Positions 26,706-35,864 of a stretch of 64,000 nucleotides of DNA are shown in pieces. The first letter of the stretch is position 1; each line of letters begins with the position of its first letter. The DNA comes from Bacteroidota bacterium (GTDB lineage Bacteria; Bacteroidota; Bacteroidia; B-17B0; Aurantibacillaceae): positions 158,773 to 222,772 of the forward strand of contig JACPOC010000025.1 in assembly GCA_016185125.1 (NCBI GenBank). Direction: 5' to 3'. The notes under the pieces were generated by a model, which was not told where the DNA came from, did not search any database, and was given only the letters and a program-made list of their open reading frames with translations. A program made the position numbers and the translations under genes.

Positions 26706-27980
26706 ATGAGGAATACAACAAATTTTTCAGTAAAAATTAAAAAAGCCTTGAGAGTTTTAGGCCCCGGCTTAATTACAGGGGCAAGCGATGATGATCCCTC
26801 CGGCATTGCAACATACTCACAGGCAGGTGCAGGCTTTGGATATTCCACGCTTTGGACTGCCCTGCTCACTTTTCCGTTAATGGCAGCTATTCAGGGCATG
26901 TGCGCACGAATTGGTATTGTAACACAAAAGGGTTTAACCGTAACCTTAAAGAACAATTATCCCAAAACCATATTATATATTGTACTTTTATTTAGCTTTC
27001 CTGCTATAACATTAAATATTGGAGCGGATCTACAAGGAATGGCAGCGGTGGCTCATATGTTGGTTCCAGAGATACCCATTTTTGCTTTTAGTATTGCCAT
27101 AACAGCTATTTTAATATTTGTAATTATTAAATATCCTTATCAAAAGTTAGCAAGAATATTGCGTTGGTTGTGCCTTTCATTACTGCTGTATATTCTCGTT
27201 CCTTTTTTGGTAACGCGTGATTGGACCGCGGTATTAAAAAGTACATTCATTCCTTCATTTCATTTTAATAAAGAGTTTCTATCCATACTTGTTGCTATTT
27301 TAGGCACTACTATTTCTCCCTACCTCTTTTTTTGGCAAGCTACTATGGAAGCAGAAGACATTGCCCATAAAAAAGGAAAGGTTATTGTAAATAATCAGAT
27401 CCTCAGTAACATGAAAAAAGATGTAAATTTTGGAATGCTGTTTTCTAACGTTGTAATGTTCTTTATAATCTTAACTACTGGAACGGTTCTGTATAGTGCA
27501 GGAATTCACACCATTGATACCGTTGAACAAGCCGCAATGGCATTGGATCCTTTAGCAGGACACTTGACATATATTATTTTTGCAGCTGGCGTTTTAGGAA
27601 CAGGGATGCTGGCCATACCTGTGTTGGCTGGAGCCCAATCTTATATGTTAGCTGAAACCTTTGGCTGGACGCAAGGCCTGGATAAAAAATTTAATGAAGC
27701 AAAAGGTTTTTATATAACCATCATCGCATCACTCGTTGTTGGTTTATCACTTGATGCGCTCAGGATCAGTCCTATACACGCGCTCCTTTACACTGCCATT
27801 TTATATGGGCTTACCGCTCCTGTATTAATAGCAGTTATATTACACATAGCAAATAACAAAAAGATAATGGGCGAATATACAAACGGTAAACTTTCAAATG
27901 TTTTAGGTTTTATCACTCTGATATTGATGACGTTTGCAGCGGTGGCAATGCTTTATTTTCTATTTTCAAGCGGAAAATAA
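26706..27980 (+). CDS. Nramp-family divalent metal transporter
   Basis: A 424-residue polytopic protein with about eleven hydrophobic segments. The Nramp signature in TM1 is present with a twist: GPGLITGASDDDPSGIATYSQAG retains the DPSG stretch. TM6 has the AGVLGTGMLAIPVLAGA region rather than the canonical MxPH metal site, so this belongs to the Nramp-related group whose substrates may differ (Mg2+ or Al3+ in some members). A 168-nt gap separates it from the ATPase gene with no features I can see. Transport into the cytoplasm is the family norm. Confidence 0.85.
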   Translation: MRNTTNFSVKIKKALRVLGPGLITGASDDDPSGIATYSQAGAGFGYSTLWTALLTFPLMAAIQGMCARIGIVTQKGLTVTLKNNYPKTILYIVLLFSFPAITLNIGADLQGMAAVAHMLVPEIPIFAFSIAITAILIFVIIKYPYQKLARILRWLCLSLLLYILVPFLVTRDWTAVLKSTFIPSFHFNKEFLSILVAILGTTISPYLFFWQATMEAEDIAHKKGKVIVNNQILSNMKKDVNFGMLFSNVVMFFIILTTGTVLYSAGIHTIDTVEQAAMALDPLAGHLTYIIFAAGVLGTGMLAIPVLAGAQSYMLAETFGWTQGLDKKFNEAKGFYITIIASLVVGLSLDALRISPIHALLYTAILYGLTAPVLIAVILHIANNKKIMGEYTNGKLSNVLGFITLILMTFAAVAMLYFLFSSGK

Positions 27981-28084
27981 CAACTTATTATGATTTTACA
28001 TCCTAACCACATTGCGTAAATAGCAACAATCTAATTGTCATCCCTACGTTTTTTTTAACAATTTAAATTATATAATTTAGCCAA

Positions 28085-28771
28085 ATGTCCGCAACCAAAA
28101 AGCACACCCATCATTGGTCAGAAAAAATGGTCGGCACCACTAAACTTCTTATCAGTTTAACAGTGGCTGTTTTTGTATATATTATTTGTTACTTTCTAAA
28201 AATAGAACCAAGTAACCGGCTTATTTTAGGTTGGGATATGTTTTGCATTTCCATGATTTTATTTAGCTGGATATTATTTTTTACTACAGATTCAGATGAT
28301 CTTTGTATTGTAGTTGAAAAACAAGACGACGGCCTTAAAATAATATTTGCCATTGTTTTGATAGCGGTTTCATTTAGCATTTTTGGCACCCTGGCACTTT
28401 TACTTGAAAAAAATGAAACAACCATAAATAAAATTTTGCACACCCTAATTTCGTTATCACCGGTGCTACTTTCATGGTTATTACTTCACACCATGTTTAC
28501 AATACGGTACGCGCATTTGTACCACGATCACAATTCATTAGGCACGGGCAGTAAAGTTGGCGGCATTGATTTTCCGTCTGATGAAGCTCCCGATTATATC
28601 GATTTCGCGTATTTTTCATTTGTTATCGGGATGACTTTTCAGGTATCAGACGTAGTTGTCACTTCTCGCGCCATAAGAAGATTTGTTCTGATGCACGGCA
28701 TAATTTCTTTTGTTTTTAACACCATTATTGTTGCATTAACTATTAATACACTTGCCGGGCTTAAAGAATAG
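28085..28771 (+). CDS. DUF1345 membrane protein
   Basis: A 228-residue protein with five to six hydrophobic segments. The DUF1345 C-terminal block is very clear: FTIRYAHLYHD, then GGIDFPSDEAPDYIDFAYF, SFVIGMTFQVSDVVVTSR, and RRFVLMHGIISFVFNT. The N-terminus carries HTHHW. The family has no established biochemical role, and its motif of conserved Asp, Glu and Tyr in the membrane suggests a channel or transporter. It follows the Nramp gene by 104 nt on the same strand. Confidence 0.9.
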   Translation: MSATKKHTHHWSEKMVGTTKLLISLTVAVFVYIICYFLKIEPSNRLILGWDMFCISMILFSWILFFTTDSDDLCIVVEKQDDGLKIIFAIVLIAVSFSIFGTLALLLEKNETTINKILHTLISLSPVLLSWLLLHTMFTIRYAHLYHDHNSLGTGSKVGGIDFPSDEAPDYIDFAYFSFVIGMTFQVSDVVVTSRAIRRFVLMHGIISFVFNTIIVALTINTLAGLKE

Positions 28772-29150
28772 ATAGCATAAACAGAGAAGCGCTTTCTATA
28801 TTTAGGCGGCATCAATTAGAAAGTATAAGCAATGAGTTTAAATTTGAATAATATTCTAAGTATTTTGTTCGATACTTTGAAAGCTGCCCCGAAAAAAATA
28901 TTATTAACTGCGAGATTGAAGTTTGGAAGAATATGGTGAAATTTAATTTTTTATCCGGACAAAGAAAGTATAGTAAAGTATAACGTACATATATTACCCA
29001 ACCAATTTAGAGGAGTTATATTTTAATATTTTAGGGTAACCAGCATCAACCAAATTGATTCATATTTGTTTAGGGATTTGGATAAAAGCTTTTGTAAATA
29101 CTCTATAATTGCTTAACTTTAAGTGGTAAAATAAACATAAAACATTAAAG
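28772..29150. other. Intergenic region with no clear gene
   Basis: A 379-nt AT-rich stretch. The longest plus-strand ATG frame is 35 codons (28832-28939, MSLNLNNILSILFDTLKA... to LKFGRIW). It lacks a signal peptide or recognisable motif and is probably chance or a gene remnant. I see no tRNA, strong terminator or repeat. Confidence 0.4.
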
Positions 29151-29693
29151 ATGACAAAACTGCGACTTAACCTAAAATCAGCGTTCATCATCGCCTTAAT
29201 TTTATTCTGTGTTCACAACGGATTCGCTCAATTTTCAAGCGCTGAAATAGGAGTGGATGGCCTTACCTGTTCTGCCTGCACCCGTGCAGTAGAAATGAGC
29301 ATTCTTAAACTTAACTTCGTTAACGATGTGCAAATGAATCTCGAAAATACTACTGGAAAGATTATATTTAAAAAAGGGGCTGAAGTAAATTTAAAAAAAA
29401 TAGCTAAGGCTATTACCGATGCAGGTTTTTCGGTAAGGTATTTAAAGGCGACCTATTCGTTTAGCAACAGTGATATCTCAACTAGTGGATCTCTATTAAA
29501 TGCAAGCGGGGAGTTTTGCTTTGTGATTGAAGAAAGTAAAAAACTAAATGGAGACATTCTGCTAACGATTATTAGTAAAGAGTTTATGCCAAAAAAGGAA
29601 TATAACAAATGGAAAGAATTAATAAGGAAACACTGTGGAGAAATCAAAAAGGAAATATATTATGTTACGACTAAACTAAGCGATGATAAATAA
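29151..29693 (+). CDS. Exported heavy-metal-associated (HMA) domain protein
   Basis: A 180-residue protein with signal peptide ending FAQ (about residue 26). An HMA domain follows (about 30-100): EIGVDGLTCSACTRAVEM, where the CxxC metal-binding pair is C40-x-x-C43, then the typical KGAEVNLKKIAKAITDAGFSVR. The last 80 residues are a separate domain with FCFVIEESKKLNGDILL and one Cys near the C-terminus. An exported HMA domain implies Cu+ or Zn2+ handling in the periplasm rather than cytosolic chaperoning. The next gene overlaps its 3' end by 11 nt. Confidence 0.85.
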   Translation: MTKLRLNLKSAFIIALILFCVHNGFAQFSSAEIGVDGLTCSACTRAVEMSILKLNFVNDVQMNLENTTGKIIFKKGAEVNLKKIAKAITDAGFSVRYLKATYSFSNSDISTSGSLLNASGEFCFVIEESKKLNGDILLTIISKEFMPKKEYNKWKELIRKHCGEIKKEIYYVTTKLSDDK

Positions 29694-30744
29694 TTTATAT
29701 ATCAACAACCTATTTCCAACCCAATTCGTTAAGGTTTTTGGTGTTACATTAGTTTTTATTTTTTCATTTGGCTTAAAAGCACAAGAGCTTTTTCCTCATA
29801 ATGAACCCGCCAGTAACGTTCCAAAGGGCGTTATAGGTATAAAGACTTTTTATAAAACATATCCTGAAGTAGATTTAATGAGAAGAATGTATGCGGTAAG
29901 AATTATGTATGGCTTGCTTCCCAAGTTAACCGTAATGGGAACTATTAGTGCTACAAACCATCACGGAAAAGATTTACCACCAAACTTAGTAACGCATACG
30001 CATACTGGTAATCAAACTCTTTATTCTACTAATAACTTTCAGAGAGGTGTAGTCTATCCTTATATTTTGAGTGGTATTTACTTATATGCCAAATATCGTT
30101 TTCTAACGTTTGACAGAAAGAATGAGCATTTCCGAATGGCTTTATACTCTGATTGGTCAAATGTTGGTGTTGCACATGACGAATCTGAGCCTAACCTAAT
30201 GGATGATACAAAAGGTTATGGTGGCGGTTTAATTGCTACATACCTGAAAAATCATTTTGCGGTGGCCTTTACTGGTGGCGTCATAGTGCCCAAATACTAT
30301 GATGGTTATTCCTTGGATCTTGGAGGAGTAAAAGTGCCGACAAGAATTGAATACGGGCGGGCTGCAATATATAATTTGTCATTCGGCTACTTGGTGTATC
30401 CAAAACAATACTCTGATTACAATCAAACCAATATTAACTTGTATGTAGAATTCATTGGTAAATCATACGAAGCAGCTAAGGTTACCCAATTTGGATATGT
30501 AAATGTTCCAATACAAACTCCTATATTGAGTAAGGGGAATTATGTAGAAATACATCCATCCGTACAAGTTATTTTTGATTCTAACCTACGAATTGATTTG
30601 TCGGTAGGTTTCCCCATGATTAATCGCTCATACACTAGGTTTTATCCTGTTTATTATTTAGGTATTCAGAGATATTTTTTTCCTATGGCAAAAAAAATTA
30701 AAACTAACGAACTTAAGGCAAAAATTAAAAGATATAATGAATAA
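29683..30744 (+). CDS. Outer-membrane beta-barrel-like protein coupled to the HMA gene
   Basis: A 353-residue protein, overlapping the HMA gene by 11 nt and the next by 8 nt. An atypically long leader (hydrophobic FGVTLVFIFSFGLKAQ) gives cleavage near residue 34. The mature protein has many amphipathic beta strands with aromatic girdle residues (YPYILSGIYLYAKYRFLTF, GGLIATYLKNHFAVAFTGG) and ends in a short basic tail. It carries a His patch (NHHGKDLPPNLVTHTHTG) facing a loop. It is probably an outer-membrane porin-like partner of the periplasmic HMA protein. No family name is recognised. Confidence 0.65.
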   Translation: MINNLYINNLFPTQFVKVFGVTLVFIFSFGLKAQELFPHNEPASNVPKGVIGIKTFYKTYPEVDLMRRMYAVRIMYGLLPKLTVMGTISATNHHGKDLPPNLVTHTHTGNQTLYSTNNFQRGVVYPYILSGIYLYAKYRFLTFDRKNEHFRMALYSDWSNVGVAHDESEPNLMDDTKGYGGGLIATYLKNHFAVAFTGGVIVPKYYDGYSLDLGGVKVPTRIEYGRAAIYNLSFGYLVYPKQYSDYNQTNINLYVEFIGKSYEAAKVTQFGYVNVPIQTPILSKGNYVEIHPSVQVIFDSNLRIDLSVGFPMINRSYTRFYPVYYLGIQRYFFPMAKKIKTNELKAKIKRYNE

Positions 30745-31126
30745 ATTTCTTTTCATACTTTTTATTTGGAGTATATTAATTCAAAATTTCAGCAAAGTAT
30801 ATATACTCATGCGATTTAAAGTTAATCAAAACTACATTGCAAAAAATCTTTGCATTAAAAAAAGTGAGCCGGACAATTGTTGTAAAGGAAGCTGCCAATT
30901 AAAAAAAGAATTGGATGAAGAAGAAAAAAAGGAAAATGCACCTCTTAATCCCATCAAAAACAAAAACGAAAGCGAAAATCAACTCTTCTTTCAAAGCAAA
31001 TCCCGGCTTCACGCGCTACGCAATTGTGAAACAAATGAATTGATTTCCCGTTACAATCTTCATTTAACCGAAAAAAACACTTCCTCCATTTTTCACCCAC
31101 CCAGGCAATGCTGGTATCTTTTATGA
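30737..31126 (+). CDS. Small membrane-anchored Cys-rich protein of Bacteroidota
   Basis: A 129-residue protein with one N-terminal TM (FLFILFIWSILIQNFSKVYIL), followed by FKVNQNYIAKNLCIKKSEPDNCCKGSCQLKKEL. The 'yIAknLC..r..p...CCkGkCfLkk.l' pattern recurs in unnamed Bacteroidota proteins next to copper and TonB genes. A charged Lys/Glu/Asn-rich linker and an IFHPP segment near the C-terminus complete it. Four Cys lie within about 14 residues of one another. It could be a metal ligand or redox-active anchor in the periplasm, which is inference. Confidence 0.65.
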   Translation: MNKFLFILFIWSILIQNFSKVYILMRFKVNQNYIAKNLCIKKSEPDNCCKGSCQLKKELDEEEKKENAPLNPIKNKNESENQLFFQSKSRLHALRNCETNELISRYNLHLTEKNTSSIFHPPRQCWYLL

Positions 31127-31226
31127 AACAGTATTCCTTTTGCTCTAATGGCACTTTCTATTTTCCATCTCAGGAAATATAGGGAGTGGCGTTATCATAT
31201 TTATTTAATTCTAAAAAAAAATACCC

Positions 31227-32177
31227 ATGAAAAACATATTCATTGTGGCGGCTATTTTATCAGCCACACTCAACCGAGCTTATAGCCAATGTGCCTGTTG
31301 TGCCGGTGCCGGCTCGTCGTTAAATACGGATAATAATAACGGAAGTTTTACCCTTCCAAAAAAAAAGCTTTTGGCAGAGGCTTATGGTGATTACAGAACT
31401 ATTATGATTGATGAAAAAGGCGGAGGGCATGGAGCGCCTGTTGCCACAGATTCAATCAAGGACCAAGAAACTCCATTAAAAAGTATGCTTATAAATTCTT
31501 TAGGGCTTCGCTATGGTCTTACCAATAAAATTACTTTATCCGTTTTATTGCCTTTTGTTATTTTAAATACAAATAAAGGAAGCGATAATGGATTAGGCGA
31601 TCTTATATTTCTAAGCACCTTTAACCTGTATCAAAAAAGAAATTTCAATCTAGCGTTATCCGCCGGTCTTGAGTTTCCTACAGGCGTACAAAAAGGTTCT
31701 TCATTTGATGAAACAACGGTTGTAGTTGGTTCAGGTTCATTCGATCCTATAATAAGCCTTGCCGCCTCAAAAAAGTGGAATAAACTTACTCTGATGGGAA
31801 GTGCGCTGCACCGTTACACAACCAAAGGATTCGATAATACTACCTATAGCAGCGTATCTTTACAAAATCTCATGGTTTCATACAACATAATTGGTCATAG
31901 TAAATCCTGCCAAACCGATAGTATTTGTTCTGAACATAATTTTAACTGGGCAGTATCTGCCGGCTATTACGGAGAATGGTTAGGTAAAATCAAAAAGCCT
32001 GACGGCCCTGATGAGAACACCGGCTATTATTTGGGATTTGCCACTTTAGGCACGAACTTGTCATTCAAAAAATGGTCTATTCCCCTAACCTTTTCCTACC
32101 CTGCGTTTCAACAAATGAATGGCGATCAAAATAAAGCCGGATTAAGATTCAGAATGGGAATTATAAAGATGTTCTAG
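31227..32177 (+). CDS. Outer-membrane transporter-like protein with N-terminal CxCC motif
   Basis: A 316-residue exported protein. The signal peptide ends YSQ, and the mature N-terminus is CACCAGAGSS, which places three Cys at the very start of the mature chain. The rest is beta-barrel-like with repeated alternating hydrophobic strands and the SLLPFVIL... FLSTFNLYQKRNFNLALSAGLEFPTGVQ region seen in 'transporter'-annotated Bacteroidota outer-membrane proteins. It is followed by a strong terminator. It belongs with the HMA, barrel and Cys-rich genes upstream as a possible outer-membrane metal system. Confidence 0.7.
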   Translation: MKNIFIVAAILSATLNRAYSQCACCAGAGSSLNTDNNNGSFTLPKKKLLAEAYGDYRTIMIDEKGGGHGAPVATDSIKDQETPLKSMLINSLGLRYGLTNKITLSVLLPFVILNTNKGSDNGLGDLIFLSTFNLYQKRNFNLALSAGLEFPTGVQKGSSFDETTVVVGSGSFDPIISLAASKKWNKLTLMGSALHRYTTKGFDNTTYSSVSLQNLMVSYNIIGHSKSCQTDSICSEHNFNWAVSAGYYGEWLGKIKKPDGPDENTGYYLGFATLGTNLSFKKWSIPLTFSYPAFQQMNGDQNKAGLRFRMGIIKMF

Positions 32178-32212
32178 TCATTAATGCGGGCAATAAAATA
32201 ATACAATTCGGT

Positions 32213-32246
32213 AACAGTTCCGTCATTTTTTTATGGCGGGACTGTT
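32213..32246 (+). terminator. Strong intrinsic terminator after the metal region
   Basis: ACAGTTCCGTCAT (32214-32226) and ATGGCGGGACTGT (32233-32245) form a 13-bp stem with two G-T wobbles and a T6 loop, followed by TTATCAAAATTT. It lies 36 nt after the preceding stop codon and should end the plus-strand transcript. Confidence 0.75.
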
Positions 32247-32277
32247 TATCAAAATTTAAAAATAATATCTACTAAAA

Positions 32278-32655
32278 ATGGCAACAACACTTAAAACCCT
32301 TCTAGCGATACTTTTAGTAGTAACAACTCTCCCATCTTGCAAAAAAGAAGGGCCGGGAGGAAAGGCATCAATAAGTGGAAGGATCCTTCATCATTCATTG
32401 CCAATTACTAACGCAACTATTTATATTAAATACGGAGCCCAGGAATTTCCGGGAACAGATCCCTCAGCCTACGATGTAAGTGTAACGGCTGGTACAGATG
32501 GAACGTATGCGTTTATCGAATTAAGAAAAGGTAACTATTATCTCTTTTCAATAGGTTACGATTCTGCCATCTCTCAAACAGTAAAGGGCGGAATACCCAT
32601 TCGAATAAAATCTAAAACCGAAAATATAACATCGGATATTCCTGTTGTAGAATAA
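32278..32655 (+). CDS. Lipoprotein with carboxypeptidase-regulatory-like fold
   Basis: A 125-residue protein with lipobox (LPSC, about residues 17-20). The mature part reads GGKASISGRILHHSLPITNATIYIK..., then GTDGTYAFIELRKGNYYLFSIGYDS. This is the strand pattern of a CarboxypepD_reg-like or SusC-plug-like Greek-key domain. It is probably a small surface or periplasmic lipoprotein. It lies after a terminator, so it has its own promoter. No partner is identified. Confidence 0.7.
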   Translation: MATTLKTLLAILLVVTTLPSCKKEGPGGKASISGRILHHSLPITNATIYIKYGAQEFPGTDPSAYDVSVTAGTDGTYAFIELRKGNYYLFSIGYDSAISQTVKGGIPIRIKSKTENITSDIPVVE

Positions 32656-32798
32656 AATTTAAAAAGTTGTGGAAAAGCAGTGTTTTTAGAACAGTTCAAA
32701 AATACGCTATTACAAAAAACAAACATTGCATTTTTACTTTTTTAAATACTTTTTATTTCGAATGACCGATTTAAATTGTAACTTTATATATTTAGATA

Positions 32799-35700
32799 AT
32801 GAAAAAAATTCTCCTTATTGTAGGCATTTTCCTATTCTTATTAGTTGCCTTTATCTCTTTCATTCCGCAATTATTTCACGATAAAATTGAAGAAGTTACT
32901 TTAAATGAAATTAAATCACAGATCAAAAGTAATGTCGACTTTAAACATCTGGATATTTCAATATGGAAGAACTTCCCAAACCTAACAATAGTATTAGATA
33001 GCGTCTCGGTCTCAGATAAAAAAATAAAGGGAGACACTCTCTTAACAAGTGAAAGAATTGACTGTGTTATTGATATAATTGATTATGTTAAAGATGAATA
33101 TATAAATTTAATAAGTGTTTGCTTGGATAGGCCCATAGTAAACGCGTGGATTGCAAAAGATGACACCACAAATTTTCTTATTTTGAATAATGATACTTCC
33201 ACGGCAACATCCGGTACATCGGCCATAAATATTCATTTAAAAGACATTGAAATAAAAAATGCTTTCATCAGTTATCGCGATATGAAGAATGAAAGCGAGT
33301 TTTTTTTAAAAGATTTTTCATACGAAGGCAGCGGTGAAATTGGACCGGAAACCTTTAACCTGAAAACGGTTGCACAAGTGGAAAGTTTCTCATTAAAAGT
33401 TAACGGAAAGAACTATTTTACAGATAAAAGTATAGGAATTAAATCTCTTTTAACCGTTAATTCAAAAGAAGGAATATTTACCATTTTAGAAGGCAATTTA
33501 AAAATTAACAGCCTAGCGCTTACTTTGCTTGGCAACCTTCAAATTAAAAAAGATCGGGTGGGGTTAAATTTTACTTTTAATTCCACAGAAACTGAATTAA
33601 AAGACATTCTTTCTTTAGCATCCTTTTTTAAAAAAGACATGCAGGGCATAGAAACGGAAGGCGTAGTTAAGTTTTCCGGATATACGCAAGGTAATTATAT
33701 TCCGGGCATCGATTCTATTCCAAAATTTCAGATTAATCTTGAAGTTAGCAAAGGCACATTCAAATCTGATAGTTTGCCCGATGCCATTGAAAATATTCAT
33801 TTGGATTTTATGGCCTCTAACACAAAAGGACTTTTAGATAGTACACAATTACGTTTAGATACACTTTTCTTTCAGTTAAAGGAACACAAAGTACAAGGAC
33901 ATGTGCATGTGCACGGGCTTAAAAACCTCGACATTGATGCCGCGCTAAAAGGATCAATTCATATTGATGAAATACTTAAAGTTTATCCTGTGAAGGGAAT
34001 AGTAGCGGAGGGCGAAATTAATTTTGATATTCAGGCGGAAGGAAAGTATGCTTCTTTGGGAGATAATATGGCCATACCGGATTTTAATTTTGATATAGAT
34101 ATAAAAAATGGAAAATTTAAATATGACTCCTTACCGGAAGCTATCAGCAAGATTAATTTTCAGAGCACAGGGCACGCCAAGCAAGGTAAATTTCAGGATG
34201 CGGAAATAAGCATTGCCAATTTATCGTTATTGATGGGCGATGATCCCATAAAAGGGAATATTAAAATAAAAGGTTTAAAAAACCCGCACATACAATCTTC
34301 TTTAATGGCCGATATGCATTTAGAAGATATTGGTAAATTTTATCCTATTGCCGGGTTAAACATGAAAGGCGCTCTGAAAGTTAACGCAACTATTAACGGT
34401 GTTTATAATTCTTCCACCGGGCAATTCCCTAAAATTGATGCGAATGTGCTTGTAAAAGAAGCTTATGTTAAAACCGAAAATTATCCCAAACCAATCGAAC
34501 ATTTAAACCTTGACCTTATATTTAAAAATGAAACAGGCAAAACCGAAGACGCAAAAATAAATTTTAAACAATGTGGCTTTGTGCTTGAAGGGGATTCGTT
34601 TAATTTAACGGGATACTTAAACGACCTTAAAAATTATAATTACGATTTGCAAATGAAAGGTATTTTAGATTTAGGTAAAATCACAAAAATCTATCCTTTG
34701 CAAGGAATGTCCCTTGCAGGCCAAATAAATTCGGATGTTGCGGTAAAAGGATCGATTACCGATTTAGAAAAAGGCAATTACGAAAAAACAAAAGCCAGCG
34801 GAACATTGCAGCTAAAAAAGTTATACATTAAAACTGATTATTTACCCAAACCCATCGAAATAAAAAGCGGCGTTATTGCCTTATCGCCAGTATCTATTTT
34901 CTTAAAAAATTTAGATATGGATTGCGGCAAAAGTTGTTTTAAACTTAATGGAGCGGTAAAAGATTATTTTTGTTTTTTTAAGAACGATGAAGATCTGGTA
35001 GAAGCTAAGTTAAACCTTGATGCCGATACCCTTGATTTAAACGAATGGAAAGATTTATTCAGCACCGCTCCTACACAAACCACACAGCCCTCAAAGGTGT
35101 GGAAAGTTCCGGAAACCATTGATTTCGATTTCGATTCTGATCTTAAATATGTTAAATATGAAGAGATGATTATAAAGGATATGAAAGGCGAGATAAGAAT
35201 AAAAGACGGAATCCTTACCTTAAAGGAAACCGGATTTAACGCGTTAAATGCCTCTTTTGATATAGGAGGAACTTACAATACCCGCGACATCAAGCATCCT
35301 TTATTTGATTTTGATTTAAATATTCAAAAACTTGATATTCAAAAGGCCTACAAAGGCCTAAAATTAATAAGGGATTTGGCTCCTGCGGCTGCCGAAACAG
35401 AAGGTGTATTTTCGATAAAGTACGAGATAAAAGGTGAATTAGACCAAGAAATGAATCCCAAATCAGAAACCTTAATCGGCGGTGGAGAATTAATAATTGA
35501 AGACGCAAAAATTAACGGAATGAAATTATTTGATGAACTTGGTAAAGCCTCAGGTAAAAAAGAAATGAATAATCCTCACCTTAAAGAATTTACACTGGTT
35601 AGCGAAATAAAAAATAACAAACTTTATTTAAAACCTTTCGCGGTTAAAATTTCAGGCTTTCATACCGAAATTGAAGGGGTTAACGATATAAATGGCCCCA

Positions 35701-35834
35701 TCAGCTACCAGATAAAAGTTGACTTGCTCTCCATAGAAAAACTAAAAGTGCCCTTTAATGTTTCCGGCACTTACAGTAAACCAAAAGTTGCTATTGGAAA
35801 AGGCGCTAAATTACCCGATGAAAAACAACCTTAA
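32799..35834 (+). CDS. AsmA-family protein
   Basis: A 1011-residue protein with one N-terminal TM (LLIVGIFLFLLVAFISFIP) and a long periplasmic region. The start (EVTLNEIKSQIKSNVDFKHLDISIWKNFPNLTIVLDSVSVSDK) is the AsmA N-terminal signature, with 'l.n..v.l.p' wording. At least three internal repeats of a 'kNGkFKYDSLPEAI...' / 'IKGLKN..I...L...I.L.dI.K.YP..GM' module are visible, forming the bridge-like beta-groove of AsmA proteins. The C-terminus (GGGELIIEDAKINGMKLFDELGKA) matches AsmA_2. Members help move phospholipid across the envelope. It ends about 30 nt before the next gene. Confidence 0.88.
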   Translation: MKKILLIVGIFLFLLVAFISFIPQLFHDKIEEVTLNEIKSQIKSNVDFKHLDISIWKNFPNLTIVLDSVSVSDKKIKGDTLLTSERIDCVIDIIDYVKDEYINLISVCLDRPIVNAWIAKDDTTNFLILNNDTSTATSGTSAINIHLKDIEIKNAFISYRDMKNESEFFLKDFSYEGSGEIGPETFNLKTVAQVESFSLKVNGKNYFTDKSIGIKSLLTVNSKEGIFTILEGNLKINSLALTLLGNLQIKKDRVGLNFTFNSTETELKDILSLASFFKKDMQGIETEGVVKFSGYTQGNYIPGIDSIPKFQINLEVSKGTFKSDSLPDAIENIHLDFMASNTKGLLDSTQLRLDTLFFQLKEHKVQGHVHVHGLKNLDIDAALKGSIHIDEILKVYPVKGIVAEGEINFDIQAEGKYASLGDNMAIPDFNFDIDIKNGKFKYDSLPEAISKINFQSTGHAKQGKFQDAEISIANLSLLMGDDPIKGNIKIKGLKNPHIQSSLMADMHLEDIGKFYPIAGLNMKGALKVNATINGVYNSSTGQFPKIDANVLVKEAYVKTENYPKPIEHLNLDLIFKNETGKTEDAKINFKQCGFVLEGDSFNLTGYLNDLKNYNYDLQMKGILDLGKITKIYPLQGMSLAGQINSDVAVKGSITDLEKGNYEKTKASGTLQLKKLYIKTDYLPKPIEIKSGVIALSPVSIFLKNLDMDCGKSCFKLNGAVKDYFCFFKNDEDLVEAKLNLDADTLDLNEWKDLFSTAPTQTTQPSKVWKVPETIDFDFDSDLKYVKYEEMIIKDMKGEIRIKDGILTLKETGFNALNASFDIGGTYNTRDIKHPLFDFDLNIQKLDIQKAYKGLKLIRDLAPAAAETEGVFSIKYEIKGELDQEMNPKSETLIGGGELIIEDAKINGMKLFDELGKASGKKEMNNPHLKEFTLVSEIKNNKLYLKPFAVKISGFHTEIEGVNDINGPISYQIKVDLLSIEKLKVPFNVSGTYSKPKVAIGKGAKLPDEKQP

Positions 35835-35864
35835 AAATTAAAAGCCTTGTTTCCCAACGGTTAA

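Noticed and set aside
28832..28939. 35-codon ORF in the 28.8-29.1 kb gap
   Set aside because: No leader, motif or coupled neighbour; length is expected by chance.
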